Below the pieces are notes generated by a model. That model did not search any database. It was given only the letters and a program-made list of their open reading frames with translations, and had not been told where the DNA came from. The position numbers and the translations under genes were made by a program. Positions 7,566-15,969 of a DNA stretch of 64,000 nt are shown piece by piece. Location: positions 434,001 to 498,000 of the forward strand of contig NZ_JBIGIB010000004.1 of the NCBI RefSeq assembly GCF_043555935.1, read 5' to 3'. Source of the DNA: Pelomonas baiyunensis (GTDB lineage Bacteria; Pseudomonadota; Gammaproteobacteria; Burkholderiales; Burkholderiaceae_C). Position 1 is the first letter of the stretch. Each line of letters starts with the position of its first letter.

Positions 7566-8413
7566 TTTTGTTCCAGCACGAAGTTCGCGCCGTCGTACTG
7601 CCCCAGCTGCTCCACCAGCAGCGGCAGGCATTCGGCCAGTTCGTCGTGCAGCGTGAAGGGCGGGTTGGCGATGAACATGCCGCTGCCCATCATGCCGAAG
7701 CCACGCTCGTCGGCCTGCGCCACGGTCAGGCGGGCGTGCAGCCAGCCTTTCTTGGCGGCCGCGTCGGCGCTGGCCTTCAGGCGCTGGGCGAGCTGGGTGC
7801 TTTCCAGCAGCTGCAGCTGCGGGTACCAGACCATGACGACCGTGTCGGGCGCGCGCTCCAGGGCTTCGCGCACGGCAGTCAGCACCTTGGCGTAGTCGGT
7901 CTTGATCTCGTAGGGCGGGTCCATCAGCAGCGCGGCGCGGCGCGTGGACGACGGCAGCTCGGCCTTGATGGCGGCAAAGCCGTCGCGGTCGCTGACCTGG
8001 GTGTTGGGCCGGGCTTCCAGGTAGCTGGCCAGGATGCGGTGGTCGGTGGGGTGCAGCTCGTACACGCGCAGCCGGTCGGTGTCGCGCAGCACAAAGTTGG
8101 CGATCGCCGGAGAACCCGGGTACTGGCGCAGCTGGCCGTCGGGGTTGAAGTCACGCACCAGCTGCACGTAGTCGGCCAGCGGCGCGGGCAGCGTGTCGAC
8201 CTCGTCGTACAGCTTGGCAATGCCGGTGGCGTACTCGGCGTTCTTCTGCGCGTAGCGGCCCTCCACCGAGTAGCCGCCGGCACCGGCGTGGGTGTCGATG
8301 AGGGTGTAGGGCTTGTCCTTCTCGCCCATGTAGCGCAGCACGCGGGTCAGCACCAGGTGCTTGAGGACATCGGCATGGTTGCCGGCATGGAAGGCGTGGC
8401 GGTAGGCGAGCAT
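7556..8413 (-). CDS. rlmJ: 23S rRNA (adenine(2030)-N6)-methyltransferase
   Basis: A 285-residue SAM-dependent methyltransferase that methylates A2030 of 23S rRNA. The family start MLAYRHAFHAGNHADVLKH is intact, followed by the SAM site (LIDTHAGAGGY, about 38-48) and the catalytic DPPY motif at 165-168. The length is normal. The frame continues open upstream of ATG 8413, but the family alignment starts exactly at MLAYRH. The gene converges with dacC and diverges from the flavin reductase gene. Confidence 0.95.
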   Translation of the reverse strand: MLAYRHAFHAGNHADVLKHLVLTRVLRYMGEKDKPYTLIDTHAGAGGYSVEGRYAQKNAEYATGIAKLYDEVDTLPAPLADYVQLVRDFNPDGQLRQYPGSPAIANFVLRDTDRLRVYELHPTDHRILASYLEARPNTQVSDRDGFAAIKAELPSSTRRAALLMDPPYEIKTDYAKVLTAVREALERAPDTVVMVWYPQLQLLESTQLAQRLKASADAAAKKGWLHARLTVAQADERGFGMMGSGMFIANPPFTLHDELAECLPLLVEQLGQYDGANFVLEQKAS

Positions 8414-8515
8414 GGGGGGATTGTCGCTAACACACCCGCCATCAACCCCGGGTGGCCGGGGGCAGCCTGCAGCGGCTAGCCTTGCGGCCTTCGTTTTTGG
8501 CCCCATTTGCCCGCC

Positions 8516-9601
8516 ATGCCTACCTTGTTCGACCCCGTTCGCCTTGGCGACATCACGCTCGCCAACCGCCTCGTCATGGCCCCGCTCACGCGCAACCGCG
8601 CGCCGAACCAGACGCCCACCGACCTGCAGGTGGAGTACTACCGCCAGCGCGCCAGCGCCGGCCTGCTGATCACCGAAGCCGCGCAGATCCGCCCCGACGG
8701 CCAGGGCTACTTCGACACGCCGGGCATCCACACGCCCGAGCAGATTGCGGCCTGGAAGCGCGTGACCGACGCGGTGCACGCCGAGGGCGGCAAGATCGTC
8801 ATCCAGCTGTGGCACGTGGGCCGCATCTCGGTGAACCGGCTGCAGCCGGGCGGGCAGCCGCCGGTGTCGTCCACCGCGCGTGCCGCCAAGACGCGCACCT
8901 ACGCCGCCCACGGCGAGCTGGTGCCCACCGACACGCCCCGCGCGCTGCGCACCGACGAAATCCCGCAGCTGGTGGCCGACTACGCCCAGGCCGCGCGCAA
9001 CGCCATCGAGGCGGGCTTTGATGGCGTGGAGGTGCACAGCGCCAACGGCTACCTGCTGGAGCAGTTCCTGCGCGACAGCACGAATGACCGCACCGATGCC
9101 TACGGCGGCTCCATCGAGAACCGCGCGCGCCTGCTGATCGAGGTGATGACGGCGGTGGCCGAGGCCATCGGCCCGGGCCGCACCGGGCTGCGCCTGAGCC
9201 CGGTCACGCCGGCCAACGACATCGGTCAGGACAGCGACCCGCAAGCCCTGTTCAACCACGTGGCCGACCGCCTGAACCCGCTGAAGCTGGCCTTCCTGGA
9301 GGTGGTGGAAGGCGCCACCGGCGGCCCGCGCGACAACGCCGCGTTCGACTACGCCGAGCTGCGCCGCCGTTTTGGCGGCCCGTTCCTGGTGAACAACGGC
9401 TACGACCGCACCATGGCGCTGGACGCCATCGCCCGCGGTTGGGCCGACGCGGTGGCCATCGGCCGGCCGTTCATCAGCAACCCCGACCTGCTGGAACGCA
9501 TCCGCGACAACCTGGCCTGGGCCGCGCCCCAGAAGGAAACGTTCTACGGCGGGGGGGCTGCGGGCTACACCGACTACCCCAGCCTGCGCTCGGCGGGCTG
9601 A
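8516..9601 (+). CDS. nemA: Old yellow enzyme-family flavin reductase
   Basis: A 361-residue FMN-dependent NAD(P)H oxidoreductase of the OYE/N-ethylmaleimide reductase type, which reduces activated C=C bonds and nitro compounds. The TIM-barrel start (LFDPVRLGDITLANRLVMAP), the QLWHVGR segment, the HSANGYLLEQFL motif and RTDAYGGSIENR are all typical, as is the FMN phosphate site near AIGRPFISNPDL. ATG 8516 was chosen over the upstream TTG at 8507. The gene stands alone; the symbol is by similarity only. Confidence 0.88.
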   Translation: MPTLFDPVRLGDITLANRLVMAPLTRNRAPNQTPTDLQVEYYRQRASAGLLITEAAQIRPDGQGYFDTPGIHTPEQIAAWKRVTDAVHAEGGKIVIQLWHVGRISVNRLQPGGQPPVSSTARAAKTRTYAAHGELVPTDTPRALRTDEIPQLVADYAQAARNAIEAGFDGVEVHSANGYLLEQFLRDSTNDRTDAYGGSIENRARLLIEVMTAVAEAIGPGRTGLRLSPVTPANDIGQDSDPQALFNHVADRLNPLKLAFLEVVEGATGGPRDNAAFDYAELRRRFGGPFLVNNGYDRTMALDAIARGWADAVAIGRPFISNPDLLERIRDNLAWAAPQKETFYGGGAAGYTDYPSLRSAG

Positions 9602-10771
9602 TCAGGCCTGGAACGCCCCGGGGCTGCGTGCCCCGGCGGCCGGCAAGGCCACCGTGCCGCGCGGGTGGCGGTACTCCCGCGTGGGGCTGAGCGCCAGGCC
9701 ACCGCCCGTCCGCTGCCCGTCGCCGAGCGGCTGCGCCTGCCCGCGCAGGGCCGAGTCGGGCCGCAGGCGGTAGTCGTCGCGCGCGGCGCGCACGAACTCG
9801 CTCCAGTCGGCACTCTGGTTGCCGCGCCGCGTCCAGTGGCCCTCGGCCGCCAGCTTGGGCGTGCCCACGCACAGGTTGTTGGCCAGCACCACCTCGGTCT
9901 GCGGCGGCGCCACGCGCAGCCAGATGCCGCCGCTGGGCAGCGCGTCCACCAGCGTGTTGTGCACGAGGTACAGCGCCTGCTGCGCCCAGGTGGCGCCTTC
10001 CGCGCCGAACGAAATGAGGTGCGGGTTCTCGCTGGTGGAGCTTTGGCCGATGAGGTTGCCCATCACCACCGCCACGCCACCGTTCGGAAACTCCAGCTCG
10101 TAACTCGCCCGGCCGCCGATTTCGTCGGTCAGCCGGTTGTAGAGGATGTGGTTCAGCGCCGCGCGGCTTTTCAGCAGGTGGCCGTGCAGGCCGTGGTGAA
10201 AGTAGCTGCCCGACACCGCCAGGCGTGCGATGGCGCCCACGTAGAGGTTGTGCGTCTTGCCCTCGCGGGGGGCGATGGGGCCGAAGTCGCAGTCCACCAC
10301 GTCCAGCTCGATGCTGGCGTCGTTGGCGGTGAGCACGCCGTTTTCGTTGTCGCGGAACCCGCAGTCCACCAGGGTCAGCGAGCCCGCCTCCAGCCGCACG
10401 CCAGCGCCGTTGCGGTCGGGCACGGTGCAGCCGATGAAGTCGAACCCCTCGATGCGCTGGCGCGCGCCGCGCATCACGAACAGCCCCTTGCCCTGCGCGT
10501 GCGCGCCCGCCGCCAGCAGCCGCACCCGGCCGCCCACGGCACGCAGGGTGAGATCGGCCTGGGGCCACACGGCCACGTCGGCCACGTAGTCGCCCGCGTC
10601 CACGGCCACCACGGTGCCCGGTTGGGCCTGGCGCGCGGCGGCCGCCAGCGTCTTGACGGCCCGCGTGGGGCCCACGGCCAGCACGGGGCGCGGGCGCGGT
10701 GCAGCCGGCTGCGCCACGCCCCCCAGCGGCAGCCCCACGGCCGCGGCCAGCAGCGCGCGGCGCAGGGTCAC
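9602..10771 (-). CDS. Secreted right-handed parallel beta-helix protein
   Basis: A 389-residue protein with a signal peptide (about 1-22, RRALLAAAVGLPLGGVAQP) and then repeated short strands with Asn/Gly turns (RIEGFDFIGCTV, LTLVDCGFRDNENGV, LAVSGSYFHH and similar) as in pectate-lyase-like beta-helix folds. Catalytic residues of a known lyase cannot be assigned. The GTG start at 10771 overlaps the stop of the MOSC gene by GTGA, so the two are probably one operon. The frame is open far upstream, but the signal peptide fixes this start. Confidence 0.75.
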   Translation of the reverse strand: MTLRRALLAAAVGLPLGGVAQPAAPRPRPVLAVGPTRAVKTLAAAARQAQPGTVVAVDAGDYVADVAVWPQADLTLRAVGGRVRLLAAGAHAQGKGLFVMRGARQRIEGFDFIGCTVPDRNGAGVRLEAGSLTLVDCGFRDNENGVLTANDASIELDVVDCDFGPIAPREGKTHNLYVGAIARLAVSGSYFHHGLHGHLLKSRAALNHILYNRLTDEIGGRASYELEFPNGGVAVVMGNLIGQSSTSENPHLISFGAEGATWAQQALYLVHNTLVDALPSGGIWLRVAPPQTEVVLANNLCVGTPKLAAEGHWTRRGNQSADWSEFVRAARDDYRLRPDSALRGQAQPLGDGQRTGGGLALSPTREYRHPRGTVALPAAGARSPGAFQA

Positions 10772-11334
10772 GCCTTGGCCTTCATCTTGGCTTTGAACAG
10801 CTCCACGATGCCCACCTCGCGCGGGCCCGGCACCAGCTCGAAAGTCTGGCCCGCCGCGATGCTGCCCTCGCGCTTCACCGCCAGGTACACGCCGCAGTAG
10901 CCGCTTTGCGCCATCAGCTTGGCCGCCTGGTTGAAGCCCATGTGGGCGTTGAACTTGAAGCAGGGGTAGCGGGGCTCTGACACCACCAGCTCGCAGTCCG
11001 GAAAGCGCAGCACATCGCCGATCCAGAGCTGGGTTTCCAGCAGGCCGGTCAGGGTGAGGTTCTCGCCGAAGTCGCCCGGCTGCAGGGGCAGGTTCACCTT
11101 GGCCTGGGCGCGCATGGTCTGCCACACGGCGTAGTGCTCCTGCGGGTAGGCGTACACCGCCTTGGCCAGCCCGCCGTGCACGGTGAGGTCGGCCTGCTCG
11201 TCGCCTTCCAGGCCCAGCGGCTTCACCGCCACGGGGCCGGTGCGCGGCCGCTTGCGGATGGCCGAGGTGACGGTCTGGCCATCGGTGGCCACGAACTGCT
11301 CGACGCAGGCGGTGTTGACGCTGTGGACTTGCAT
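10768..11334 (-). CDS. MOSC domain protein (YiiM-like)
   Basis: A 188-residue MOSC protein. Typical segments are LGLEGDEQADLTVHGGLAKAVYAYP, the GDFGENLTLTGL motif and SEPRYPCFKFNAHMG, whose cysteine is the likely molybdenum or sulfur ligand. Homologues reduce N-hydroxylated substrates. ATG 11334 (MQVHSVN) is the family-typical start; the open frame above it crosses the transposon end and is not coding. The transposon target site lies only 40 bp upstream, so the insertion has probably separated the gene from its original promoter. Confidence 0.88.
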   Translation of the reverse strand: MQVHSVNTACVEQFVATDGQTVTSAIRKRPRTGPVAVKPLGLEGDEQADLTVHGGLAKAVYAYPQEHYAVWQTMRAQAKVNLPLQPGDFGENLTLTGLLETQLWIGDVLRFPDCELVVSEPRYPCFKFNAHMGFNQAAKLMAQSGYCGVYLAVKREGSIAAGQTFELVPGPREVGIVELFKAKMKAKA

Positions 11335-11373
11335 GGGGCGGGATTGTCCGGGAGCGCGCCCATCCCACCCCGA

Positions 11374-11378
11374 GCCAC
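11374..11378 (+). repeat. 5-bp target site duplication, left copy
   Basis: GCCAC directly before the transposon end; the identical pentamer follows the right end at 60083-60087. Tn7-like elements make 5-bp duplications. Confidence 0.85.
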
Positions 11379-11517
11379 TGTCGAAGTTCTCTGAATCCTG
11401 AACCGGCCGGCGTGGGAATTCAATGGGTTGCCGCATCTCGGCTCCGGCGATTCTGGACGGCCTGCTCGCTGAGTTCTGAACTTTTCAGGTTTGCGTTCAT
11501 TGAGTTCTGAACTTTTC
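11379..11517 (+). repeat. Left transposon end with TnsB-type sites
   Basis: Terminal repeat at 11379-11403, then two exact 17-bp copies of TGAGTTCTGAACTTTTC at 11470-11486 and 11501-11517, 31 bp apart. All three share the core CTGAAYYYTGAAC or TTCTGAAC in the same direction. Confidence 0.85.
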
Positions 11518-11788
11518 TTAACCGTCCGAGCTGACCGTTGAGATCAAGCGTCAGAAGCGCATGACTGTTGCCGACGACGCCAAAGTGAGCCACCGCGCCG
11601 ACCTTCGACTGCGCCGCTTGTTCAGTCCCAGTGACCAGCAGGCATGGAGGTCGGAGGAAAGCCAACGTGACTCACTAGATCGTCGGCACAAGACCCAAAA
11701 GCGGCTCAATTCGGCTGCGGTCCCGACAGTGTTCATCTCCGCTTCAGGCGGGAGGCGCAGGATGCCGACACCCCCCCAGGAGGCGCGA
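11518..11788 (+). other. Gene-poor segment inside the left transposon end
   Basis: I see no convincing gene between the TnsB-type sites and the small gene at 11789. Open frames on both strands have no ribosome-binding site and no protein-like composition. Confidence 0.4.
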
Positions 11789-12010
11789 ATGGATGCAAGG
11801 CAGCGAATCGCAATGAGACGACTGGTCCAGGTGACTATTGAGCAGTTGGCAAGTGGCGAGTTGAGTGCGGACGTCGCAGCGCGCGCACTCTACGGAGCGG
11901 GCGTGCCGTTCAACGTGATTGGCCGCGTGACCGCATTGCCATCAGGTACAGCAGGCGCAGCGGGAGACGTCTCGACAAAGCATGTCCGTTTGCCCCTCAA
12001 GGCAGCCTGA
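11789..12010 (+). CDS. Small hypothetical protein next to the left end
   Basis: A 73-residue protein (MDARQRIAMRRLVQVTIEQL and onward) with a helical, amphipathic N-terminal half and the segment SADVAARALYGAGVPFNVIGR. AGGAGG lies 6 bases before ATG 11789, a strong reason to accept it. I do not recognise a characterised family; the composition suggests a small cytoplasmic helical or DNA-associated protein. Its place just inside the element end suggests an accessory role, which is only inference. Confidence 0.5.
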   Translation: MDARQRIAMRRLVQVTIEQLASGELSADVAARALYGAGVPFNVIGRVTALPSGTAGAAGDVSTKHVRLPLKAA

Positions 12011-12069
12011 ACAAGAAGCGGTGCGGAGGATCTGCTCGCCAGGGCGCAACTGCTGGGCGTTCAGATCAG

Positions 12070-13068
12070 CTACACGCGTCGAACCGCATTCGGCTGCATC
12101 TCAATCCCGGAGTCAGTGGAGGCGGCAGTCTTGTGATGGTCAGCATCGGGTCGTTGCCACGGGTCTACATGAGTCATCAGGTTCAGCACGCGATGTCGCT
12201 GCATGACTCGACGCCTCGCCTCCACCGCGATGTCGTGACCAGCTTCGACGGTGAGTGTGGCATCCACTTCGATGTGAGCATCGACCACCACCATGTCGCC
12301 CATCTTGCGGGTTCGGATGTCATGCACACCCTGGATGCCGGGGGTCTCCGCCAGCGTCTGACGGATTGCTGCAACTTCTTCCTCGTCAATCGCGCGGTCC
12401 ATCAGGTCGTGCAGTGCGTCCCAGCCGAACTCCCAGCCCATCTTGGTGACCATGAAGCCGACGATAGCCGCAGCGATGGGGTCGAGGATGGGATAGCCCG
12501 CGAGGTTGCCGACGATGCCCAGACCCACAACGAGAGAGGATGCGGCGTCGGAACGCGCATGCCACGCATTGGCGACCAGCATGCTGGACTTCACCCGCTT
12601 GGCCACGGTCAGCATGTAGCGAAATAGCAGTTCCTTGGCAGCCAGAGCGCTAAGGGCTACCCAGAGGGCGGCCAGGTGGACCTGAGGAATGACCTCGGGT
12701 TGTTCCAGTTTGAGAGCAGCGGACCACAGCATGCCAAGCCCCACGCTCAACAGCAGCAGGCCAAGTACCAACGAAGCAGCCGTTTCGTAGCGATGGTGGC
12801 CATATGGATGGTCTTCGTCGGCGTCTTTCTGACTGTGATGGCTTGCGAACAGCACGACGAAGTCAGCCACCAGGTCGGACAGGGAATGCACGCCGTCGGC
12901 AATCAGGCCCTGGGATTTGGTCAGCACGCCAGCCACGATCTGAAGCGTCGTCAACGTCAAATTGACGATGACGCTGACCCAGGTGCTGCGGGAGGCCGCA
13001 GCGGCCCGTTCTGCGGCCGAGTGGTCCGAGGCTTCAGAGTCCTCTTCTGGCAGTGGAGTGGTTTTCAC
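12070..13068 (-). CDS. Cation diffusion facilitator (CDF) metal exporter
   Basis: A 332-residue CDF transporter (FieF/CzcD superfamily) that exports divalent metals by proton antiport. Transmembrane helices run from about 28 to 220. The metal site is formed by the motifs DGVHSLSDLVAD in helix 2 and HARSDAASS in helix 5 (Asp/His pairs). The C-terminal cytoplasmic domain (about 225-310, GVHDIRTRKMGDMVVVDAHI) is the usual metal-sensing ferredoxin-like fold. The start is ATG 13068. It is monocistronic and divergent from the sRNA and the oxidoreductase gene. The metal cannot be fixed from sequence; Fe, Zn, Co or Mn are possible. Confidence 0.9.
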   Translation of the reverse strand: MKTTPLPEEDSEASDHSAAERAAAASRSTWVSVIVNLTLTTLQIVAGVLTKSQGLIADGVHSLSDLVADFVVLFASHHSQKDADEDHPYGHHRYETAASLVLGLLLLSVGLGMLWSAALKLEQPEVIPQVHLAALWVALSALAAKELLFRYMLTVAKRVKSSMLVANAWHARSDAASSLVVGLGIVGNLAGYPILDPIAAAIVGFMVTKMGWEFGWDALHDLMDRAIDEEEVAAIRQTLAETPGIQGVHDIRTRKMGDMVVVDAHIEVDATLTVEAGHDIAVEARRRVMQRHRVLNLMTHVDPWQRPDADHHKTAASTDSGIEMQPNAVRRV

Positions 13069-13180
13069 ACAAGCAGGTCGGCTGGTTGACTCGCATCAGG
13101 ATAAGCAATCGACCTGAACAGTGGATGAACGAGACGGGCAAACGGAATGCTGGGTTCGGTGGATCTAGCGAAGGTCGTCG

Positions 13181-13197
13181 TTCAGCTTGCATTCAGC
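13181..13197 (+). promoter_or_regulatory. TTCAG-N6-TTCAG operator upstream of sRNA 1
   Basis: TTCAGCTTGCATTCAGC: two TTCAG half-sites with start positions 11 bp apart (13181 and 13192), about 30 bp before the likely 5' end of the sRNA. The same layout occurs at five other promoters of the element and resembles PmrA/QseB-type boxes. Confidence 0.55.
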
Positions 13198-13228
13198 CTT
13201 CCGTTGCACAGTCAAATCGGTTCTCCTA

Positions 13229-13312
13229 GGGACCCCTGCTTCTTCCTCCCTGAGCAGGCGATCTCGTGACAGCGAGAGCGTTCAGCCCCGGCCTCGCGCC
13301 GGGGCCTTTCTT
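13229..13312 (+). ncRNA. Small RNA 1 with CCUCC loop and intrinsic terminator
   Basis: Three hairpins follow each other. Stem 1 pairs CCTGCT (13235-13240) with AGCAGG (13253-13258) and exposes the loop TCTTCCTCCCTG. Stem 2 pairs TCTCG with CGAGA (13262-13277). Stem 3 pairs GCCCCGGC with GCCGGGGC (13285-13305) and is followed by CTTTCTT, an intrinsic terminator. Stem 1 and its loop recur almost unchanged at 40101-40124 with different stems 2 and 3, so the first hairpin is what selection keeps. The CCUCC loop is an anti-Shine-Dalgarno sequence, which points to translation control in trans. Confidence 0.65.
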
Positions 13313-13389
13313 GGTGGCGTTCGATTTCGGGAATTGCCGAAAAGCCTTTGAAACGGCACGCCGGTCGGCAGCCACTGATCTTGAGCGCG

Positions 13390-13406
13390 TTCAGGTTTGC
13401 TTCAGC
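13390..13406 (+). promoter_or_regulatory. TTCAG-N6-TTCAG operator upstream of the oxidoreductase gene
   Basis: TTCAGGTTTGCTTCAGC with half-sites at 13390 and 13401 (11-bp phase), 44 bp before the start of the 13450 gene. Confidence 0.55.
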
Positions 13407-13449
13407 CTGACCTTGCAGACTGCGTAACCGCTGTCCGCACGCTTGGTCG

Positions 13450-14742
13450 ATGTCAAACCTGCTGCCCTATCTGGCGCTCGCTGTGTTGGCGATTGCGCTG
13501 CATCTTGTTTTCAGGCGTCGCCGGGAGCGCAAGGGCGCTGCCGTAAAGGCAGAAGTGTTGGCGGCTGGACTCAACGAGCCGGCATCCCTTCACCCGTTCG
13601 TAGACCCGGTCCGCTGCATCGGATCCGGCAGTTGCGCCCAAACCTGTCCGGAGGGAGCGCTGGGTATCGTCGGAGGCAAGGCCGAATTGATCAACGCGGC
13701 GGCCTGCATCGGGCACGGAGCGTGTGCTGCGGCTTGCCCTGTGGAGGCCATTCAGCTGGTTTTCGGCACGGCTCGGCGTGGCGTAGACATACCGCGGGTC
13801 GACCCGCATTTCGAATCCAACGTGCCCGGCCTGTTCATTGCCGGGGAACTGGGTGGCATGGGTTTGATCCGCAAGGCGGCAAGTCAGGGCGTTCAAGCCA
13901 TGGACAGCATTCGGCGGCGCGGGCGGGCGCCGGCTGGTGTGTACGACGTGATCATCGTCGGCGCCGGGCCGGCGGGCTTGGGGGCGGCGTTGTCAGCCCA
14001 GGCGCATGGGCTGCGTTACCTCGTGCTGGAGCAGGAAGATTCGTTGGGCGGCTCGGTGTACCACTACCCGCGGGCCAAGATCGCCATGACCGCGCCAGTC
14101 ACCTTGCCGCTCGTGGGCCAGGTGCGCATGTCCGAGGTGTCCAAGGAAAAGCTGCTGGCGTTCTGGCAAGACGTGGTGCAGCAGCACGGTCTGCAGCTGA
14201 GCTTCAAGGATGCGATGCAACGCGTCGAGCCGGAGGGCACGGGCTTCGTGGTGCATGCCACGCGAGGCACCTACCGCGCGCAGTCGGTGCTGTTGGCCAT
14301 CGGCCGGCGGGGCAGCCCCCGCAAGCTCGGGTGCCCGGGTGAGGAACTGCCCAATGTGGTGTACCGGCTGATCGACGCCGAACAGTACCGGGGCCGCCGC
14401 GTGTTGGTGGTGGGCGGGGGCGACAGCGCGCTGGAGGCCGCGGTTCAGCTGTCCGAACAGCCGGGCACGCCGGTGCGCCTGGCCTATCGCAGCGCGGCGT
14501 TCAATCGGGTGAAGGGCAAGAACCGGCAGGCGCTGGAGGCGGCGGTGGCTGCCGGGCGCATCCAGTTGCACTTGAGCACCGAAGTGGCAAGCATCGAGCT
14601 TGCCCAGGTCACGTTGAGCAGCGAGGGGCACCTCGACACGGTGCCCAATGACGACGTCATCGTCTGCGCCGGGGGCGTCCTGCCCACGCCCTTGCTGCAG
14701 GCCATGGGCATCGCGTTCGACACCAAACACGGCACGGCCTGA
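13450..14742 (+). CDS. Membrane-anchored ferredoxin-type FAD/NAD(P) oxidoreductase
   Basis: A 430-residue protein. Residues 3-21 form a membrane anchor, about 50-105 a double ferredoxin-like domain, and 140-430 a thioredoxin-reductase-like flavoprotein with an FAD site (IIVGAGPAGLGAA) and an NAD(P) site (VLVVGGGDSALEAA). The two ferredoxin motifs read CIGSGSCAQTCP and CIGHGACAAACP, so the usual second cysteine is Ser or His; I believe this is a family trait. It could pass electrons between NAD(P)H and a membrane or periplasmic carrier. It converges on the cytochrome maturation operon with a 36-bp gap and has a TTCAG operator upstream, so it is probably part of the multiheme electron pathway. 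Confidence 0.8.
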   Translation: MSNLLPYLALAVLAIALHLVFRRRRERKGAAVKAEVLAAGLNEPASLHPFVDPVRCIGSGSCAQTCPEGALGIVGGKAELINAAACIGHGACAAACPVEAIQLVFGTARRGVDIPRVDPHFESNVPGLFIAGELGGMGLIRKAASQGVQAMDSIRRRGRAPAGVYDVIIVGAGPAGLGAALSAQAHGLRYLVLEQEDSLGGSVYHYPRAKIAMTAPVTLPLVGQVRMSEVSKEKLLAFWQDVVQQHGLQLSFKDAMQRVEPEGTGFVVHATRGTYRAQSVLLAIGRRGSPRKLGCPGEELPNVVYRLIDAEQYRGRRVLVVGGGDSALEAAVQLSEQPGTPVRLAYRSAAFNRVKGKNRQALEAAVAAGRIQLHLSTEVASIELAQVTLSSEGHLDTVPNDDVIVCAGGVLPTPLLQAMGIAFDTKHGTA

Positions 14743-14778
14743 GCGGCCGCAGTGCGGCGGGCTCAGGGCCTCACAGCG

Positions 14779-15969
14779 TCACCGCACCCGCGCACCGATC
14801 ACCACGTCCAGGTCACTGCGGCCCAGGGCCACGGCAGCGCTGGCGCCTTCCAAGTCGCCGGGCTGCGGTTGCGCTTGGCCTGACCGGCTGACCCGAGCCG
14901 TCACCACCACCTGCTGGGCGCTGGACAGTTTCGCGGCCGGATTCATGGCCTGGCTGTCGTCCAGTTCGAACCGCAACGGCAGGTCGCGCACGCGGCGTTG
15001 TATCAAGGCCAGCGGCATGCGCGGCCCCTCGGCGGCGCGGGCGAACACGAACACGGTGTCGTCCGGCTTGGCCTCGCGCACCAACTCGGGCGCCAGGCGC
15101 ACCATGCCGCCCACCTTGGCTTGGGGCACGCTCGGCGCTGCGGGGGCGGCAACCGGCGCCGGGCTGGCGCCCGAGGCCTGCCGCGCATCGGCCAGCCCAC
15201 TGCGGGCTTGCTCCACGAGGCCGCTGCCTGCGGGGCCGGCGGCCACCACCTGTTCCCAGTAGCGGATTGCCGCTGGCATGTCCTGCCGGTTGTAGGCCTC
15301 GGTGCCGGCCAACAGCAAGGCCTTGGGCTGGCGCGGGTCCAGGGCCAGCGCCTTCTTCACCCAGGTCAGGGGCTCCCCCGTCAGCTGTCGGCCTTGCTTG
15401 AGCGCCAACGCGTCGGCGTAGTCGGCCATCAGCTCGGCGTCCTTTGGGGCGAGTTTGAGTGCCTGGGCGTACGCCGGAAGCGAGGCATCGACCTGCCCCA
15501 GCGTGGTGTACGAGCGCGCCAGCATCGCCCAGCCCTCGCCATCGTCGGGCTTGGCCTTGAGCCGCTCTGCCAGCGCCTGCACCATGCCCACCATGGCGTC
15601 GTTGCCCAGCGCATGCGGGGCCGAGGCGCCGGCGGCGGGCGAGGGGGGCGTGAGGCCACCCGAAGTGGCGGCCCACCCGGCCGGTGCCGCGGCGCCCTGG
15701 CGCGGGCTGCCTTTCCAGGCATAGCCGGTACCGCCCACCATCACGGCCAAGGCAGCCACGGCGGCGGCCTGGCGTGTGGCCCAGCGCGCACGGGGGGCGG
15801 CAGCCGGGCCCGGCGCTGCGCCCGGGGCGTCGGTCGCCAGAGCCAACATCAGAGCCGCGTCCAAGCGACGGCGCGCCTCGGCGTACAGGTCCGACGGCAG
15901 GCCACCCTGGGCGCGGGCAAGTTCGATGTGCTCGATTTGAGCGAGCACGCGTTGCAGTTCAGCGGACAT
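14779..15969 (-). CDS. ccmI: Cytochrome c biogenesis protein CcmI
   Basis: A 396-residue CcmI, the apocytochrome chaperone of maturation system I. This frame holds only the second half of the usual N-terminal membrane region: a cytoplasmic start (SAELQRVLAQIEHIELARAQGG), one transmembrane helix near 65-85, then periplasmic TPR repeats (about 120-280, with AKPDDGEGWAMLARSY and LAPKDAELMADYADAL) and a C-terminal beta domain. ATG 15969 overlaps the end of ccmH by 11 bases. It is the last gene of the long minus-strand run. Confidence 0.9.
   Translation of the reverse strand: MSAELQRVLAQIEHIELARAQGGLPSDLYAEARRRLDAALMLALATDAPGAAPGPAAAPRARWATRQAAAVAALAVMVGGTGYAWKGSPRQGAAAPAGWAATSGGLTPPSPAAGASAPHALGNDAMVGMVQALAERLKAKPDDGEGWAMLARSYTTLGQVDASLPAYAQALKLAPKDAELMADYADALALKQGRQLTGEPLTWVKKALALDPRQPKALLLAGTEAYNRQDMPAAIRYWEQVVAAGPAGSGLVEQARSGLADARQASGASPAPVAAPAAPSVPQAKVGGMVRLAPELVREAKPDDTVFVFARAAEGPRMPLALIQRRVRDLPLRFELDDSQAMNPAAKLSSAQQVVVTARVSRSGQAQPQPGDLEGASAAVALGRSDLDVVIGARVR

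Noticed and set aside
11420..11736. Minus-strand frames of 61-81 codons in the left transposon end
   Set aside because: They run through the TnsB-type repeats and lack ribosome-binding sites; the DNA is explained as the element end.
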